In this document: piece by piece, positions 36,503-45,266 of the stretch | Layout of the letters: every line of letters begins with the position of its first letter | Numbering within the stretch: the stretch's first letter is position 1 | Assembly (NCBI RefSeq): GCF_900114875.1 | Contig: NZ_FPKW01000019.1 | Location: 23,534-87,533, forward strand | DNA length: 64,000 bases | From: Chryseobacterium limigenitum | GTDB lineage: Bacteria; Bacteroidota; Bacteroidia; Flavobacteriales; Weeksellaceae | Reading direction: 5' to 3' | Position numbers and translations under genes: made by a program | The notes under the pieces: model-generated | Databases searched by the model: none | What the model was told of the DNA's origin: nothing | The model's input: the letters and a program-made list of their open reading frames with translations, nothing else

Positions 36503-36868
36503 TTATTTCAATTCTACTTCAGCACCAGCTTCTTCTAATTGCTTCTTAAGAGCTTCAGCTTCGTCTTTAGAGATACCAGTTTTAATTGCAGCAGGAGCTC
36601 CATCTACGATATCTTTAGCTTCTTTAAGACCAGCACCAGTTAAATCTTTTACCAATTTAACAATAGCTAATTTAGATGCACCTGCAGACTTAAGAATTAC
36701 GTCGAATTCAGTCTTTTCTTCAGCAGCTTCTCCACCACCTGCAGCAACTACTACAGCAGCAGCAGCTGGCTCAATTCCGTACTCATCCTTAAGGATAGTA
36801 GCTAATTCATTTACGTCTTTTACTGTTAAGTTTACTAGCGTTTCAGCTAAATTTTTTAAATCTGACAT
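36503..36868 (-). CDS. rplL: 50S ribosomal protein L7/L12
   Basis: A 121-residue stalk protein that recruits GTPase factors. It has an N-terminal dimerisation region, an Ala/Gly-rich hinge (AAAAVVVAAGGGEAAEEKTE) and the conserved C-terminal domain (KLAIVKLVKDLTGAGLKEAK, then GAPAAIKTGISKDEAEALKK). It follows rplJ by 47 bp and is followed by a strong terminator instead of rpoB. Confidence 0.97.
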   Translation of the reverse strand: MSDLKNLAETLVNLTVKDVNELATILKDEYGIEPAAAAVVVAAGGGEAAEEKTEFDVILKSAGASKLAIVKLVKDLTGAGLKEAKDIVDGAPAAIKTGISKDEAEALKKQLEEAGAEVELK

Positions 36869-36915
36869 TGTTGTAATGTTTTTGTTGATTATTTTATTTA
36901 ATTTTTTGAGTCTAA

Positions 36916-37512
36916 TTATTCAGCACTTGGAGTTTCTTCCGTGCTTTCTGCAGCAGGAGCTTCTGGAGCCGCCTCAGCAGGAGTTTCTTCTACAGCAGGT
37001 GCAGCAGCTTCTTCAGCTTTAGCTTCTACTGTTTCAGGTTTGTTTTGAAGAGCAGAAACAACTCTTTGAATTGGAGACTGAAGTAATCCGATGATTTCTC
37101 CGATCATTTCTTCTCTAGACTTGATATTTGCTAACGCGTCTAGGTTGTTATCTCCAACATAGAAAGTTTCTTGAACAAAAGCAGATTTCAAAGCTGGCTT
37201 CTCTTCTTTCTTTCTGAACCCTTGGATTAATTTTGCCGGACCGTTTGCAGTCTCAGAAACCATTAATGCAGAGTTTCCTTTAAAAGTCTGGAACATTTCA
37301 GAGTAATCTACTCCTTCAATCTGCTCCATTGCTTTTTGCAAAAGTGTATTTTTTACAACTTTTACTTTGATATTTTGTTTGAAAGCCTGTCTTCTGAATT
37401 CTGAAGACTTAGCAGCGTTCAATCCGTCTAGATCTGCTACATATACTACTTTTGCATCCTGAAGCAAGTCTTTGATCTCTTGTATTGCTACAACTTTTTG
37501 GTCTTTTGTCAT
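36916..37512 (-). CDS. rplJ: 50S ribosomal protein L10
   Basis: A 198-residue stalk base that binds 23S rRNA and L7/L12 dimers. The core (about 1-165) is typical, e.g. AKVVYVADLDGLNAAKSSEF and VVKNTLLQKAME. An Ala/Glu/Pro-rich acidic tail of about 35 residues (AEEAAAPAVEETPAEAAPE onward) extends beyond the usual length. Such tails are seen in some Bacteroidota L10 proteins; no function can be assigned. Confidence 0.97.
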   Translation of the reverse strand: MTKDQKVVAIQEIKDLLQDAKVVYVADLDGLNAAKSSEFRRQAFKQNIKVKVVKNTLLQKAMEQIEGVDYSEMFQTFKGNSALMVSETANGPAKLIQGFRKKEEKPALKSAFVQETFYVGDNNLDALANIKSREEMIGEIIGLLQSPIQRVVSALQNKPETVEAKAEEAAAPAVEETPAEAAPEAPAAESTEETPSAE

Positions 37513-37529
37513 TGTCTTAAGGATTTATA

Positions 37530-38222
37530 TTAGTTAACAGATTTAGTATCAATTGCAATACCAGGACTCATTGTAGAAGACAAATAGATGCTTTTTACAT
37601 AAGTTCCTTTAGCTGCAGTTGGTTTCATTTTGATCAATGTAGAAATTAATTCCTGAGCATTTTCTTTGATCTTATCAGCATCGAAAGATACTTTACCGAT
37701 ACCAGCATGGATGATACCATACTTATCTACTTTGAAATCAATTTTACCAGCTTTCACTTCAGTTACTGCTTTACCAATTTCCATAGTTACAGTACCTGAT
37801 TTAGGGTTAGGCATCAAACCTCTTGGTCCTAATACTCTACCCAAAGGTCCTAATTTACCCATAACAGCCGGCATAGTAACGATAACGTCAACGTCTGTCC
37901 AACCATCTTTTATTTTCTGTAAGTACTCGTCAAGACCCACATAATCAGCACCAGCTGCTTTAGCTTCAGCTTCTTTATCCGGAGTTACAAGAGCTAATAC
38001 TTTAACATCTTTACCAGTTCCGTGAGGAAGAGACACAACACCTCTTACCATTTGGTTTGCTTTTCTTGGATCTACACCCAATCTTACAGCGATATCTACA
38101 GAAGCATCAAACTTTGCAGTGTTCACTTCTTTTACAAGAGCTGAACCTTCTTCAAGGTTATAGATTCTTCCTTTTTCTACTTTGCTTAAAGCTTCCTTTT
38201 GCTTCTTCGTTAATTTTGCCAT
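37530..38222 (-). CDS. rplA: 50S ribosomal protein L1
   Basis: A 230-residue L1-stalk protein that binds 23S rRNA, promotes E-site tRNA release and in many bacteria represses its own operon. Signature MPNPKSGTVTMEIGKAV and the N-terminal KRYNLEEG-like region (KGRIYNLEEG) are present. It starts 11 bp after rplK. Confidence 0.97.
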   Translation of the reverse strand: MAKLTKKQKEALSKVEKGRIYNLEEGSALVKEVNTAKFDASVDIAVRLGVDPRKANQMVRGVVSLPHGTGKDVKVLALVTPDKEAEAKAAGADYVGLDEYLQKIKDGWTDVDVIVTMPAVMGKLGPLGRVLGPRGLMPNPKSGTVTMEIGKAVTEVKAGKIDFKVDKYGIIHAGIGKVSFDADKIKENAQELISTLIKMKPTAAKGTYVKSIYLSSTMSPGIAIDTKSVN

Positions 38223-38233
38223 TTCTTTAAGTT

Positions 38234-38677
38234 TTAAGCGTTAGCTGGTTTAGTTCCTGTTACTCTTAATCCCATAGATCTAGCAGTACCTGCAACCATA
38301 GAAAGAGCTGAATCCATTGTAAAGCAGTTAAGGTCTGCCATTTTATCTTCAGCAATTTTTTGAACCTGAGCCCAAGATACAGAACCTACTTTGTTTCTGT
38401 TTGGTTCTCCAGAACCTCCCTTGATCTTAGCCGCATCCATTAACTGGATTGCTGCAGGTGGAGTTTTAATAACGAATTCAAAAGATTTGTCTTCGTATAC
38501 TGTAATTACTACAGGTAAAACTTGCCCTGGCTTGTCCTGAGTTCTTCCGTTAAATTGTTTACAAAACTCCATGATGTTCACACCTGCAGAACCCAATGCT
38601 GGACCTACTGGTGGAGAAGGGTTGGCAGCGCCACCTTTCACCTGAAGTTTTACCATTTTAAAGACTTTTTTAGCCAT
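38234..38677 (-). CDS. rplK: 50S ribosomal protein L11
   Basis: A 147-residue protein of the GTPase-associated centre. The start MAKKVFKMVKLQVKGG is the family start; a longer in-frame Met at 38719 would add 14 unconserved residues. The proline-rich loop PSPPVGPALGSAGVNIMEF and the C-terminal rRNA-binding domain (AGTARSMGLRVTG) are seen. First gene of the rplKAJL unit, with its own promoter about 100 bp upstream. Confidence 0.97.
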   Translation of the reverse strand: MAKKVFKMVKLQVKGGAANPSPPVGPALGSAGVNIMEFCKQFNGRTQDKPGQVLPVVITVYEDKSFEFVIKTPPAAIQLMDAAKIKGGSGEPNRNKVGSVSWAQVQKIAEDKMADLNCFTMDSALSMVAGTARSMGLRVTGTKPANA

Positions 38678-38773
38678 TTTTCTTTTTTTATTTTGAATAA
38701 TTAATGAGTTTGGAAGCATTTATTATTCAGTAGGTTACCGCACTCACATAAAGTAAACCTACTTTTCGGACTG

Positions 38774-38803
38774 CAAAATTATGAAATATTTTTGAATTAG
38801 CAA
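38774..38803 (-). promoter_or_regulatory. rplK promoter
   Basis: Minus-strand TTG (38803-38801)-N19-TAATTTTG (38781-38774) matches the Bacteroidetes consensus. It predicts a leader of about 90 nt before rplK. Confidence 0.65.
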
Positions 38804-38986
38804 ATGGAAAAACTTGATTTTTAGCAAGATTTGTAATTATATTTTTCTTTTTTCTTGAAGATGTCCTAATTACAGCAACAAGGGATGGGATATTTTTTGG
38901 TTTAGCGACTCTAATTTCCTAATCCCTTTTTTTATTTCAAATAAAAAATATAATTTTTGCAAAAAGTCAAGATGACTTCATTATAT

Positions 38987-39023
38987 AAAAAAGAGAATAC
39001 AAATAATTTGTATTCTCTTTTTT
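38987..39023 (-). terminator. Terminator after VGINT protein gene
   Basis: Perfect stem AAAAAAGAGAATACAAAT/complement with a tiny loop, followed by U-rich sequence in minus orientation. Confidence 0.85.
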
Positions 39024-39060
39024 AAGTAAATAAGCCTATTTACTTTATTTCATCTATCGA

Positions 39061-39708
39061 TTAGAAATCATTATACATTGCGTGCGCCTGGAATGATGTT
39101 CCTGCTAAACTTCCTCCTTGAACACAATTTGAAGCTGCAACAAAATCAAAACAGGTACCTAAAACCTCAATACTGTGCGTTCCTGCACCTAGTAGAGTTA
39201 TATAACTTCCAGTATTGTAAAAAATACCTGTCAAATTAGTTCCGGTAGACGTACTATTCGTATAAGCATTTGAAGATCGGACAACATTGGTTCCGTTGAT
39301 ATTCAGGTGTGTTCTCAATAATTTCATCCTACCATCTGAAGCTGCAACAGATAATGTTATAGGTACTGAATAGCTAATCATTACAAACGCGGGCTTTGAC
39401 AAAGTAATAGACTGGTTGCTGATACTTATAGGAGTACCACTTCCCCCAGCATTTACACTAGGTAAAGTAGTAAGGCTAAATAATTGAACCATTTGCTGGT
39501 TAAGAACATTCTTTTTAACATAATCCACATTTCCATTTGCATCAGAAATCAGAACATTATCATAGGTACCATTTGAAGATTGATCAGTTTGAGTTCTCAC
39601 TCTCAAAGTCCCATTAATATCCAATACTCTAGAAGGAGTTGTTGTATTAATCCCTATTTGGGCGTTAGTATATGCACTAATAAATAAAATAAAAATAAAA
39701 TTTCTCAT
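39061..39708 (-). CDS. VGINT-type exported protein
   Basis: 215 residues from MRNFIFILFI, which starts a good signal peptide ending TNAQ; an upstream Met would add a basic leader. The mature N-terminus IGINTTTPSRVLDINGTLRV is the flavobacterial VGINT motif, followed by NGNVDYVKK and a beta-rich C-terminal domain (about 90-215) that looks jelly-roll-like. No T9SS tail. Function unknown; the family motif is shared with two neighbours (34045-35553 and 39930-40799). It lies in the normally short nusG-rplK interval. Confidence 0.75.
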   Translation of the reverse strand: MRNFIFILFISAYTNAQIGINTTTPSRVLDINGTLRVRTQTDQSSNGTYDNVLISDANGNVDYVKKNVLNQQMVQLFSLTTLPSVNAGGSGTPISISNQSITLSKPAFVMISYSVPITLSVAASDGRMKLLRTHLNINGTNVVRSSNAYTNSTSTGTNLTGIFYNTGSYITLLGAGTHSIEVLGTCFDFVAASNCVQGGSLAGTSFQAHAMYNDF

Positions 39709-39809
39709 GACTGTTTTTTTAATTCGAAATAAAGTTAACATTTTTTTATAAAAAAAATAAAATTATTCATCATTTAATTGAAAATAAATATCAAATGGTG
39801 AAAATTACA

Positions 39810-39829
39810 AGAAGAAGAAGAAGAAGAAA
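39810..39829. repeat. (AAG)n microsatellite
   Basis: A run of six to seven AAG/GAA units about 100 bp upstream of the VGINT gene start, in an A/G-rich tract. Confidence 0.8.
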
Positions 39830-39929
39830 AAACAAAAGCCAGAAGAAAAAAAAATACCTTTTTATAAAATCCCCTCTAATGATATATAGCATAGAAGGGA
39901 ATATACAAACCTTAGAAATTATCTTAAAT

Positions 39930-40799
39930 TTACAATAGCTTATTAATAATTAACCGAGAATTTGCCTTACTAATTTTCAAATCACTAAGATTTCCCACCA
40001 TATTATTTGTTCCGTATGTTAAAAATTGTAATGAAACCTGCTGACCCGCTTTTAACCAAATCGTAGCATTACTTGTCAGAAAATACAAATTAAAGCTATT
40101 TGCCGGTAATGGATTTTTATCCCCTCTATGAATCACAGCGTTTGTTGTTGCAACACGTCCGTCGTCTACATACAAAGATGTAAAAGCATCTCCCGAAGTT
40201 CCGTCAAAAACACCAGATCCGCTTCCTGGTGTTGCAAAACCACAAACTCCATATAAAAAATATAATCCATCTTTTTTAACTGTATATATGCCTGTTGTAG
40301 GATCATATGCATTTTGAGGATCATACTGAACATCCAATAATAAAGTAGTAAACATATTATCATTCCAGTCATCATTAGCGTTTAAATCAGCACCTCCAGC
40401 AGCATTTAAAACCCTGTTTCCACTATCATCCGCAGAAAAAGCATCAACTCCGGCAACTTTTACAATACCGTTCGAATCTGCAACCAATAATTTATCCCCT
40501 GAAACACCAACTGAACTATTTATATTTCTAACCCTTAGATTACCATTGGCAATATCAAGACTTTGTGTTGGAGTTGTGGTTCCAATTCCAACCGACACTG
40601 TTCCTGCTCCTATTAAGGAAGACATAGCTACTGTAAAGTCATTTGCTTGTTGTACAATAGATGGCAGACCAACTTTCAGATTATCCTTGCCTCCATCTAT
40701 ATGAAAGATACCTTGAGGATTAGCTGTGTTAATACCAACTTGTGCTCCAACAAGATTTGAAAGAACTATAAAAGCAGTCCATAATAATTGTTTATTCAT
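39930..40799 (-). CDS. VGINT-type exported protein with C1q-like C-terminal domain
   Basis: 289 residues: a signal peptide (to LVGAQ), the VGINTANPQGIFHIDGG motif, a second TTTPTQSLDIANGNLRVRN copy, and the NGIVKVAGVDAF linker. The C-terminal part (about 150-289) has the pattern of a C1q/TNF jelly-roll: YDPTTGIYTVKKDGLYFLYG, then ATIWLKAGQQVSLQFLTYG. Such domains trimerise and bind surfaces in other organisms. No T9SS tail. Probably a surface fibre tip or adhesin; the target is unknown. Confidence 0.7.
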   Translation of the reverse strand: MNKQLLWTAFIVLSNLVGAQVGINTANPQGIFHIDGGKDNLKVGLPSIVQQANDFTVAMSSLIGAGTVSVGIGTTTPTQSLDIANGNLRVRNINSSVGVSGDKLLVADSNGIVKVAGVDAFSADDSGNRVLNAAGGADLNANDDWNDNMFTTLLLDVQYDPQNAYDPTTGIYTVKKDGLYFLYGVCGFATPGSGSGVFDGTSGDAFTSLYVDDGRVATTNAVIHRGDKNPLPANSFNLYFLTSNATIWLKAGQQVSLQFLTYGTNNMVGNLSDLKISKANSRLIINKLL

Positions 40800-41180
40800 A
40801 TCTTTTGTTTAATAATTTATCAACAAATATAGAAATATCAATTACTTTTTCAAAAGCTATAACAAAATGTTAATCAGAAACTTAATACAAAAAAAAATGT
40901 AAAAAAAAATATATTATATAAATTTTAAAATAGACATATTAAGATCTATATAAATTTCATGTTAAAGGGATATAAACCGATTTTCATTAAATATGAAAGA
41001 ATAATTTTCTAAAAGATAAAATATTCAGAAAGTAAAAAAAATTAACTATATCAAGCTAATTAATTAAAAAAAATGCATAGTTAAACGTGTACTTTATTCA
41101 AAATAAAAATCAAATCTTCAATAGCATCTTTAAATTTGATCTATTTTTTGATAAAAATAAATAACTGCATTATATTACAT
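40800..41180. other. AT-rich non-coding gap
   Basis: About 380 bases of extremely AT-rich sequence between the nusG terminator and the VGINT gene. No gene, repeat or clear promoter is seen. Confidence 0.6.
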
Positions 41181-41208
41181 AAAAAAGACTGCTAAAAAAG
41201 CAGTCTTA
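41181..41208 (-). terminator. Terminator after nusG
   Basis: Minus-strand stem AAGACTGCT/AGCAGTCTT with a U-rich loop and six U, 23 bp after the nusG stop. Confidence 0.85.
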
Positions 41209-41231
41209 TAATTTTTATGATAAAGTAATTC

Positions 41232-41774
41232 TTATACTTTTTCTACTTGCATATAACTTAACTCCATTGGAGTTTTTCTACCGAAGATTAATACAGAAAC
41301 TTCAATTTTCTTTTTATCTTCAAGAATTTTTTCAACTGTTCCGTTGAATCCGTTGAAAGGTCCGTCAATTACTTTAACGTTTTCACCTACAACATAAGGA
41401 ATTTCAACATCACTGGCAAATTCTGAAAGTTCATCCATTCTGCCCAGCATTCTGTTTACCTCAGATTTTCTCATTGGTACAGGATCTCCTCCTTTCGTTA
41501 AACTTAAGAAAGATATAACTCCTGGAATGTTCTTAATAGCGTGTGGAATTTCACCCATTAGATCAGCTTCAACCATTAAGTACCCAGGATAGTAAGGCTT
41601 CTCTTTAGGAACTTTTTTTCCGTTTCTAATTTGAATAACCTTTTCCATAGGAATAACCACTTGAGTAACGTACTGCTCAAACCCTAAACGCTTGATTTCT
41701 GTCTCAATATAGTTTTTCACTTTATTTTCCTGTCCGCTGATTGCTTTCAGCACATACCATTTCAATTCGCTCAT
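41232..41774 (-). CDS. nusG: Transcription termination/antitermination factor NusG
   Basis: 180 residues: an NGN domain (KWYVLKAISGQENKVKNYIE to MRKSEVNRMLG) and a C-terminal KOW domain (GENVKVIDGPFNGFNGTVEK). It binds the RNA polymerase clamp and links to Rho or the ribosome. It starts 17 bp after secE. Normally followed by rplK; here a terminator and two surface genes follow. Confidence 0.97.
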   Translation of the reverse strand: MSELKWYVLKAISGQENKVKNYIETEIKRLGFEQYVTQVVIPMEKVIQIRNGKKVPKEKPYYPGYLMVEADLMGEIPHAIKNIPGVISFLSLTKGGDPVPMRKSEVNRMLGRMDELSEFASDVEIPYVVGENVKVIDGPFNGFNGTVEKILEDKKKIEVSVLIFGRKTPMELSYMQVEKV

Positions 41775-41791
41775 TATGGGAAAATACTTTT

Positions 41792-41998
41792 TTAGTTGAA
41801 CACATTAATTAGCATTCCTATTATGTTGCTAATTGATTTAGAAAACAATTCGTCAACCCCAAAGGTAAATAATGCCAAGATTACTGTTGCAATAGTTACG
41901 ACAATTGTAGACGACTGCAAGTCAGACCACTTCGGCCATTCAACTTTATGTCTGAATTCGATATAAGAACCTTTTAAAAAATCGATAAATGAACTCAT
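41792..41998 (-). CDS. secE: Preprotein translocase subunit SecE
   Basis: 68 residues with one membrane segment (about 33-55, TIVVTIATVILALFTFGVDE) preceded by the conserved cytosolic helix (YIEFRHKVEWPKWSDLQSS). It clamps the SecYEG channel. Single-span form as usual outside enterobacteria. Located 12 bp after tRNA-Trp. Confidence 0.95.
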   Translation of the reverse strand: MSSFIDFLKGSYIEFRHKVEWPKWSDLQSSTIVVTIATVILALFTFGVDELFSKSISNIIGMLINVFN

Positions 41999-42010
41999 AA
42001 TTTATATTTG

Positions 42011-42081
42011 CACGGGCACAAGGATTCGAACCCTGATCAACGGTTTTGGAGACCGGTATCCTACCATTGGACGATGCCCGT
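42011..42081 (-). tRNA. tRNA-Trp (CCA anticodon)
   Basis: A cloverleaf of 71 nt with acceptor ACGGGCA/TGCCCGT, U8, D-arm, anticodon loop CTCCAAA (anticodon CCA), T-arm GGTTCGAATCC and G discriminator. No CCA end is encoded. It sits between the tuf terminator and secE, the conserved flavobacterial position. Confidence 0.95.
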
Positions 42082-42085
42082 AGTA

Positions 42086-42118
42086 AAAAGCTTCCGAGAG
42101 TTTCCTTTCGGAAGCTTT
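42086..42118 (-). terminator. Terminator after tuf
   Basis: Stem AAAGCTTCCG/CGGAAGCTTT with a 12-base loop and U run, directly upstream of tRNA-Trp. The tRNA-secE-nusG unit needs read-through or another start. Confidence 0.8.
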
Positions 42119-42134
42119 ATTTATTTTAAGATGA

Positions 42135-43346
42135 TTAGTCTAAGATTTCAGTAACCTGACCTGAACCAACTGTTCTACCTCCTTCTCTGATCGCAAATCT
42201 AAGACCTACGTTAAGAGCGATTGGCTGTAACAATTCTACAGTGATCTCTAAGTTATCACCAGGCATTACCATTTCTACACCTTCTGGTAAGAAGATCTCA
42301 CCTGTAACGTCAGTAGTTCTTACGTAGAACTGAGGACGGTACTTGTTGTGGAATGGAGTGTGACGTCCACCTTCTTCCTTAGAAAGGATATAAACAGAAG
42401 CTTTGAATTTTTTGTGTGGTTTAACAGAATCTTTCTTAGCGATTACCATACCTCTCTTGATGTCAGTTTTTTCAATACCTCTCAACAATAGACCTACGTT
42501 ATCACCAGCTTCACCTCTGTCTAGGATTTTTCTGAACATCTCAACTCCTGTAATAGTAGAAGTTAATTTTTCTTCACCCATACCGATGATATCAACAGGA
42601 TCACCTGTGTTGATAATACCAGCTTCGATTCTACCAGTTGCAACAGTACCTCTACCCGTAATAGAGAATACGTCTTCGATTGGCATCAAGAATGGCTTAT
42701 CAGTATCTCTTGGTGGTTGCTCGATCCAAGTATCAACAGCCTCCATTAATGTTTCAACACTTTTGAACCACTGATCTTCTGTGTTAACAGGAGTTGCAGT
42801 AGCTGCAGTAAGTGCTCCTAGTGCAGAACCTTGAATTACTGGAGAGTTATCTCCGTCGAAATCGTAAGTAGATAATAAATCTCTAAGTTCCATTTCAACA
42901 AGCTCTAACAATTCTGGATCATCCACCATGTCAACTTTGTTCATGAAAACAACGATTCTAGGTACGTTTACCTGACGGCAAAGCAAGATGTGTTCTCTAG
43001 TCTGAGGCATTGGTCCGTCAGTTGCAGCACATACTACAATTGCACCGTCCATCTGAGCAGCACCAGTTACCATGTTCTTTACATAATCCGCGTGACCTGG
43101 ACAGTCAACGTGAGCGTAATGTCTATTTTCAGTTTCGTACTCAATGTGAGCCGTATTGATAGTAATACCTCTTTCTTTTTCTTCTGGAGCAGAGTCAATA
43201 GCAGAGAAATCTTTTTTCTCAGCAAGACCTTTGCTCGCTAATACAGCAGAAATTGCTGCAGTAAGTGTAGTTTTACCATGGTCAACGTGACCAATAGTAC
43301 CAATGTTCAAGTGTGGTTTGTTACGATTAAACGTTTCCTTTGCCAT
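42135..43346 (-). CDS. tuf: Elongation factor Tu
   Basis: A 403-residue GTPase delivering aminoacyl-tRNA to the ribosome. P-loop GHVDHGKTTLTAAI, switch II DCPGHADYVKNM, NKVDMVD and domain 2/3 motifs are intact (GRGTVATGRIEAG, then HTPFHNKYRPQFYVRTTDVT). Only this copy is in the window. Its usual upstream neighbours, the tRNA-Thr/Gly/Tyr cluster, lie 11.5 kb away. Confidence 0.98.
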   Translation of the reverse strand: MAKETFNRNKPHLNIGTIGHVDHGKTTLTAAISAVLASKGLAEKKDFSAIDSAPEEKERGITINTAHIEYETENRHYAHVDCPGHADYVKNMVTGAAQMDGAIVVCAATDGPMPQTREHILLCRQVNVPRIVVFMNKVDMVDDPELLELVEMELRDLLSTYDFDGDNSPVIQGSALGALTAATATPVNTEDQWFKSVETLMEAVDTWIEQPPRDTDKPFLMPIEDVFSITGRGTVATGRIEAGIINTGDPVDIIGMGEEKLTSTITGVEMFRKILDRGEAGDNVGLLLRGIEKTDIKRGMVIAKKDSVKPHKKFKASVYILSKEEGGRHTPFHNKYRPQFYVRTTDVTGEIFLPEGVEMVMPGDNLEITVELLQPIALNVGLRFAIREGGRTVGSGQVTEILD

Positions 43347-43679
43347 GATGTAAAATTATTTATTTATTGTTTATTCAAATTTTCGGTGTGCAAATATAAT
43401 GAATTTTTAAATATCAAAACCTTTTTATTTAAAAAAATTTAAACATTCAAATTCAAAGAATTACAAACCCTATATTTCTATGTATTGAGACTGCAAATTT
43501 ACACAAATTTCTCGATTGAAAAAATCCTGATAACCGATTTCTCAAAAATCTAAAGTATCTCATTAATTATGAATATTTTAGGGAGATTAAAAAAAAATTA
43601 CCCTCTAAATATTTATCATACAAAAAACCGGACTAAATCTTTTCTCGTAGATAATATTAAACCTATAAAAATTAATATT
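43347..43679. promoter_or_regulatory. Divergent tuf / DUF4394 intergenic region with tuf promoter
   Basis: Minus-strand TATATTTG (43398-43391) with a TTG 16 bases upstream (43417-43415) is the likely tuf promoter; the spacer is slightly short. No clear promoter is seen for the plus-strand lipoprotein gene, and no other gene is present. Confidence 0.45.
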
Positions 43680-45182
43680 ATGAAAAAACTACTACACCTT
43701 TGTATGGCCCTTTTTACTGTCACGACCCTATTTTCATGTGACGATTCTGACGATAATATGATGATGGCCGAAGAAAATGTAAAAGGACCGGATATCATGG
43801 TTTACGGATTAACAGGTACGAATGAACTTGTCGCTTTTAATTCTAATAATCCTAAAATGTTCACTTCCAAAACTGCTGTGGCGGGAATTGTTGCCGGAGA
43901 AAAATTATTAAGTATAGACTTCAGACCTGCAACAGGCGAATTATATGCTTTATCAAATGCAAGTAAATTATACATTATTAATACTTCTAATGCATCAGCA
44001 AGAGTGGTGAGTTCAACAGCATTTAGTCCTGCAATTTCAGGACCTATAGCTTCGATTGATTTTAACCCGACCGTTGACCGTATCCGTTTGGTGAGCAGTA
44101 CAGGACAAAATCTGCGTTTACATCCTGAAACAGGAGCCGCCGCTGCGACAGATACTAATATTAGCGGATCAGGCTCTCCATCAATCACGGGAGTTGCTTA
44201 TACCAACAGTAAAGCCGGTGCTTCTTCTACCGTTCTATATGATATTGATGTTACTTCCGGGAAATTATTTAAACAAGATCCTCCGAATAACGGAACATTG
44301 GTAGAAGTGGGAAGTTTGGGAACTACATTTACAGGACAGGCAGCTTTCGATATTAAATATGATAACAGTGTTGCTTTATTAGCTTTAAATAACAATCTTC
44401 ATTTATTAGATTTAAATAACGGCAAAACCACCAATATAGGCATGTTACAACAACCTATCATTGATCTTGCAATCCCGACAGAAGCAGTAGCTTATGCTAT
44501 TGATAATTCTAATAATCTTCAAATATTTAACCCAAACAGTCCAATGCCGGTATCAAAAGCTGTAGCCGGATTACAAAGTGGCGAAAATATTTTAGGAATT
44601 GATTTCCGTCCTTTAAATGGACAATTATATGCATTGGGAAGTACAAGCAGAATCTACACCATTAATTTAGGAACAGGAGCGGCAACGGCAGTCGGAAGCT
44701 CTCCTTTTGCTACTTTACTTTCAGGAACCGATTTTGGATTTGATTTTAATCCATCCGTTGATAAAATACGAGTAGTGAGCAACACAGGACAAAATCTTCG
44801 TTTAGATCCTGTTACCGGAGGAATTACAGCAGTAGACACGGCAATTAATCCTGTCGGAGCAATGATAAGCGCAGCGGCTTATACCAATAATTTTGCAGGA
44901 ACAACCGCAACTACCCTATTTGTAATTGATCATAATACTGATAAATTATACCAACAAAACCCGCCAAACAACGGAACTTTAGTTGAAACAGGCGCTTTAG
45001 GAATCAATATTACGAATGCTAACGGTTTTGATATCGGAAGCATGAGTCAGAAAGCTTATTTAATGGCTTCAGTAGGTTCATCAACAAAAATTTATTCGGT
45101 GAATACTACAACAGGAGCTGCGACCTCAGTTTCTGATTACCCAAACGCTGTAAAAGCTTTTGCAGTTGGGTTAGGATTTTAA
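43680..45182 (+). CDS. DUF4394 lipoprotein with internal duplication
   Basis: 500 residues from MKKLLHLCMALF, the start of a lipoprotein signal with lipobox LFSC (Cys20); the longer reading from 43569 has no signal. Two DUF4394 propeller-like halves follow (about 38-265 and 275-495) sharing FRPxxGxLYAL, FNPxVDxIRxVSxTGQNLRL, and PPNNGTLVExGxLG. The family is unassigned functionally; it looks like a closed beta structure on the outer membrane. It is the only plus-strand gene between tuf and the secreted giant protein, and ends in a strong bidirectional terminator. Confidence 0.85.
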   Translation: MKKLLHLCMALFTVTTLFSCDDSDDNMMMAEENVKGPDIMVYGLTGTNELVAFNSNNPKMFTSKTAVAGIVAGEKLLSIDFRPATGELYALSNASKLYIINTSNASARVVSSTAFSPAISGPIASIDFNPTVDRIRLVSSTGQNLRLHPETGAAAATDTNISGSGSPSITGVAYTNSKAGASSTVLYDIDVTSGKLFKQDPPNNGTLVEVGSLGTTFTGQAAFDIKYDNSVALLALNNNLHLLDLNNGKTTNIGMLQQPIIDLAIPTEAVAYAIDNSNNLQIFNPNSPMPVSKAVAGLQSGENILGIDFRPLNGQLYALGSTSRIYTINLGTGAATAVGSSPFATLLSGTDFGFDFNPSVDKIRVVSNTGQNLRLDPVTGGITAVDTAINPVGAMISAAAYTNNFAGTTATTLFVIDHNTDKLYQQNPPNNGTLVETGALGINITNANGFDIGSMSQKAYLMASVGSSTKIYSVNTTTGAATSVSDYPNAVKAFAVGLGF

Positions 45183-45209
45183 ATTCATAACAAATTATTT
45201 TGATACTAA

Positions 45210-45240
45210 GAGGCGCGGAAAACTTTGTTTTCCGCGCCTC
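45210..45240. terminator. Bidirectional terminator
   Basis: Perfect 13-bp stem GAGGCGCGGAAAA/complement with a 5-base loop between two convergent genes. Confidence 0.85.
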
Positions 45241-45266
45241 AATTAATATATATAATGATAGAAGAA

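Larger units (their letters stand above)
38678..39060. other. Non-coding gap with rplK promoter and an upstream-gene terminator
   Basis: No gene. It contains the rplK promoter (38774-38803) and the terminator of the upstream VGINT gene (38987-39023). The remainder is AT-rich without visible structure. Confidence 0.7.

Noticed and set aside
36498..37022. 174-residue ORF opposite rplL/rplJ
   Set aside because: Antisense to two certain ribosomal genes; its Ser/Ala runs mirror the Ala/Glu-rich hinge and tail codons.
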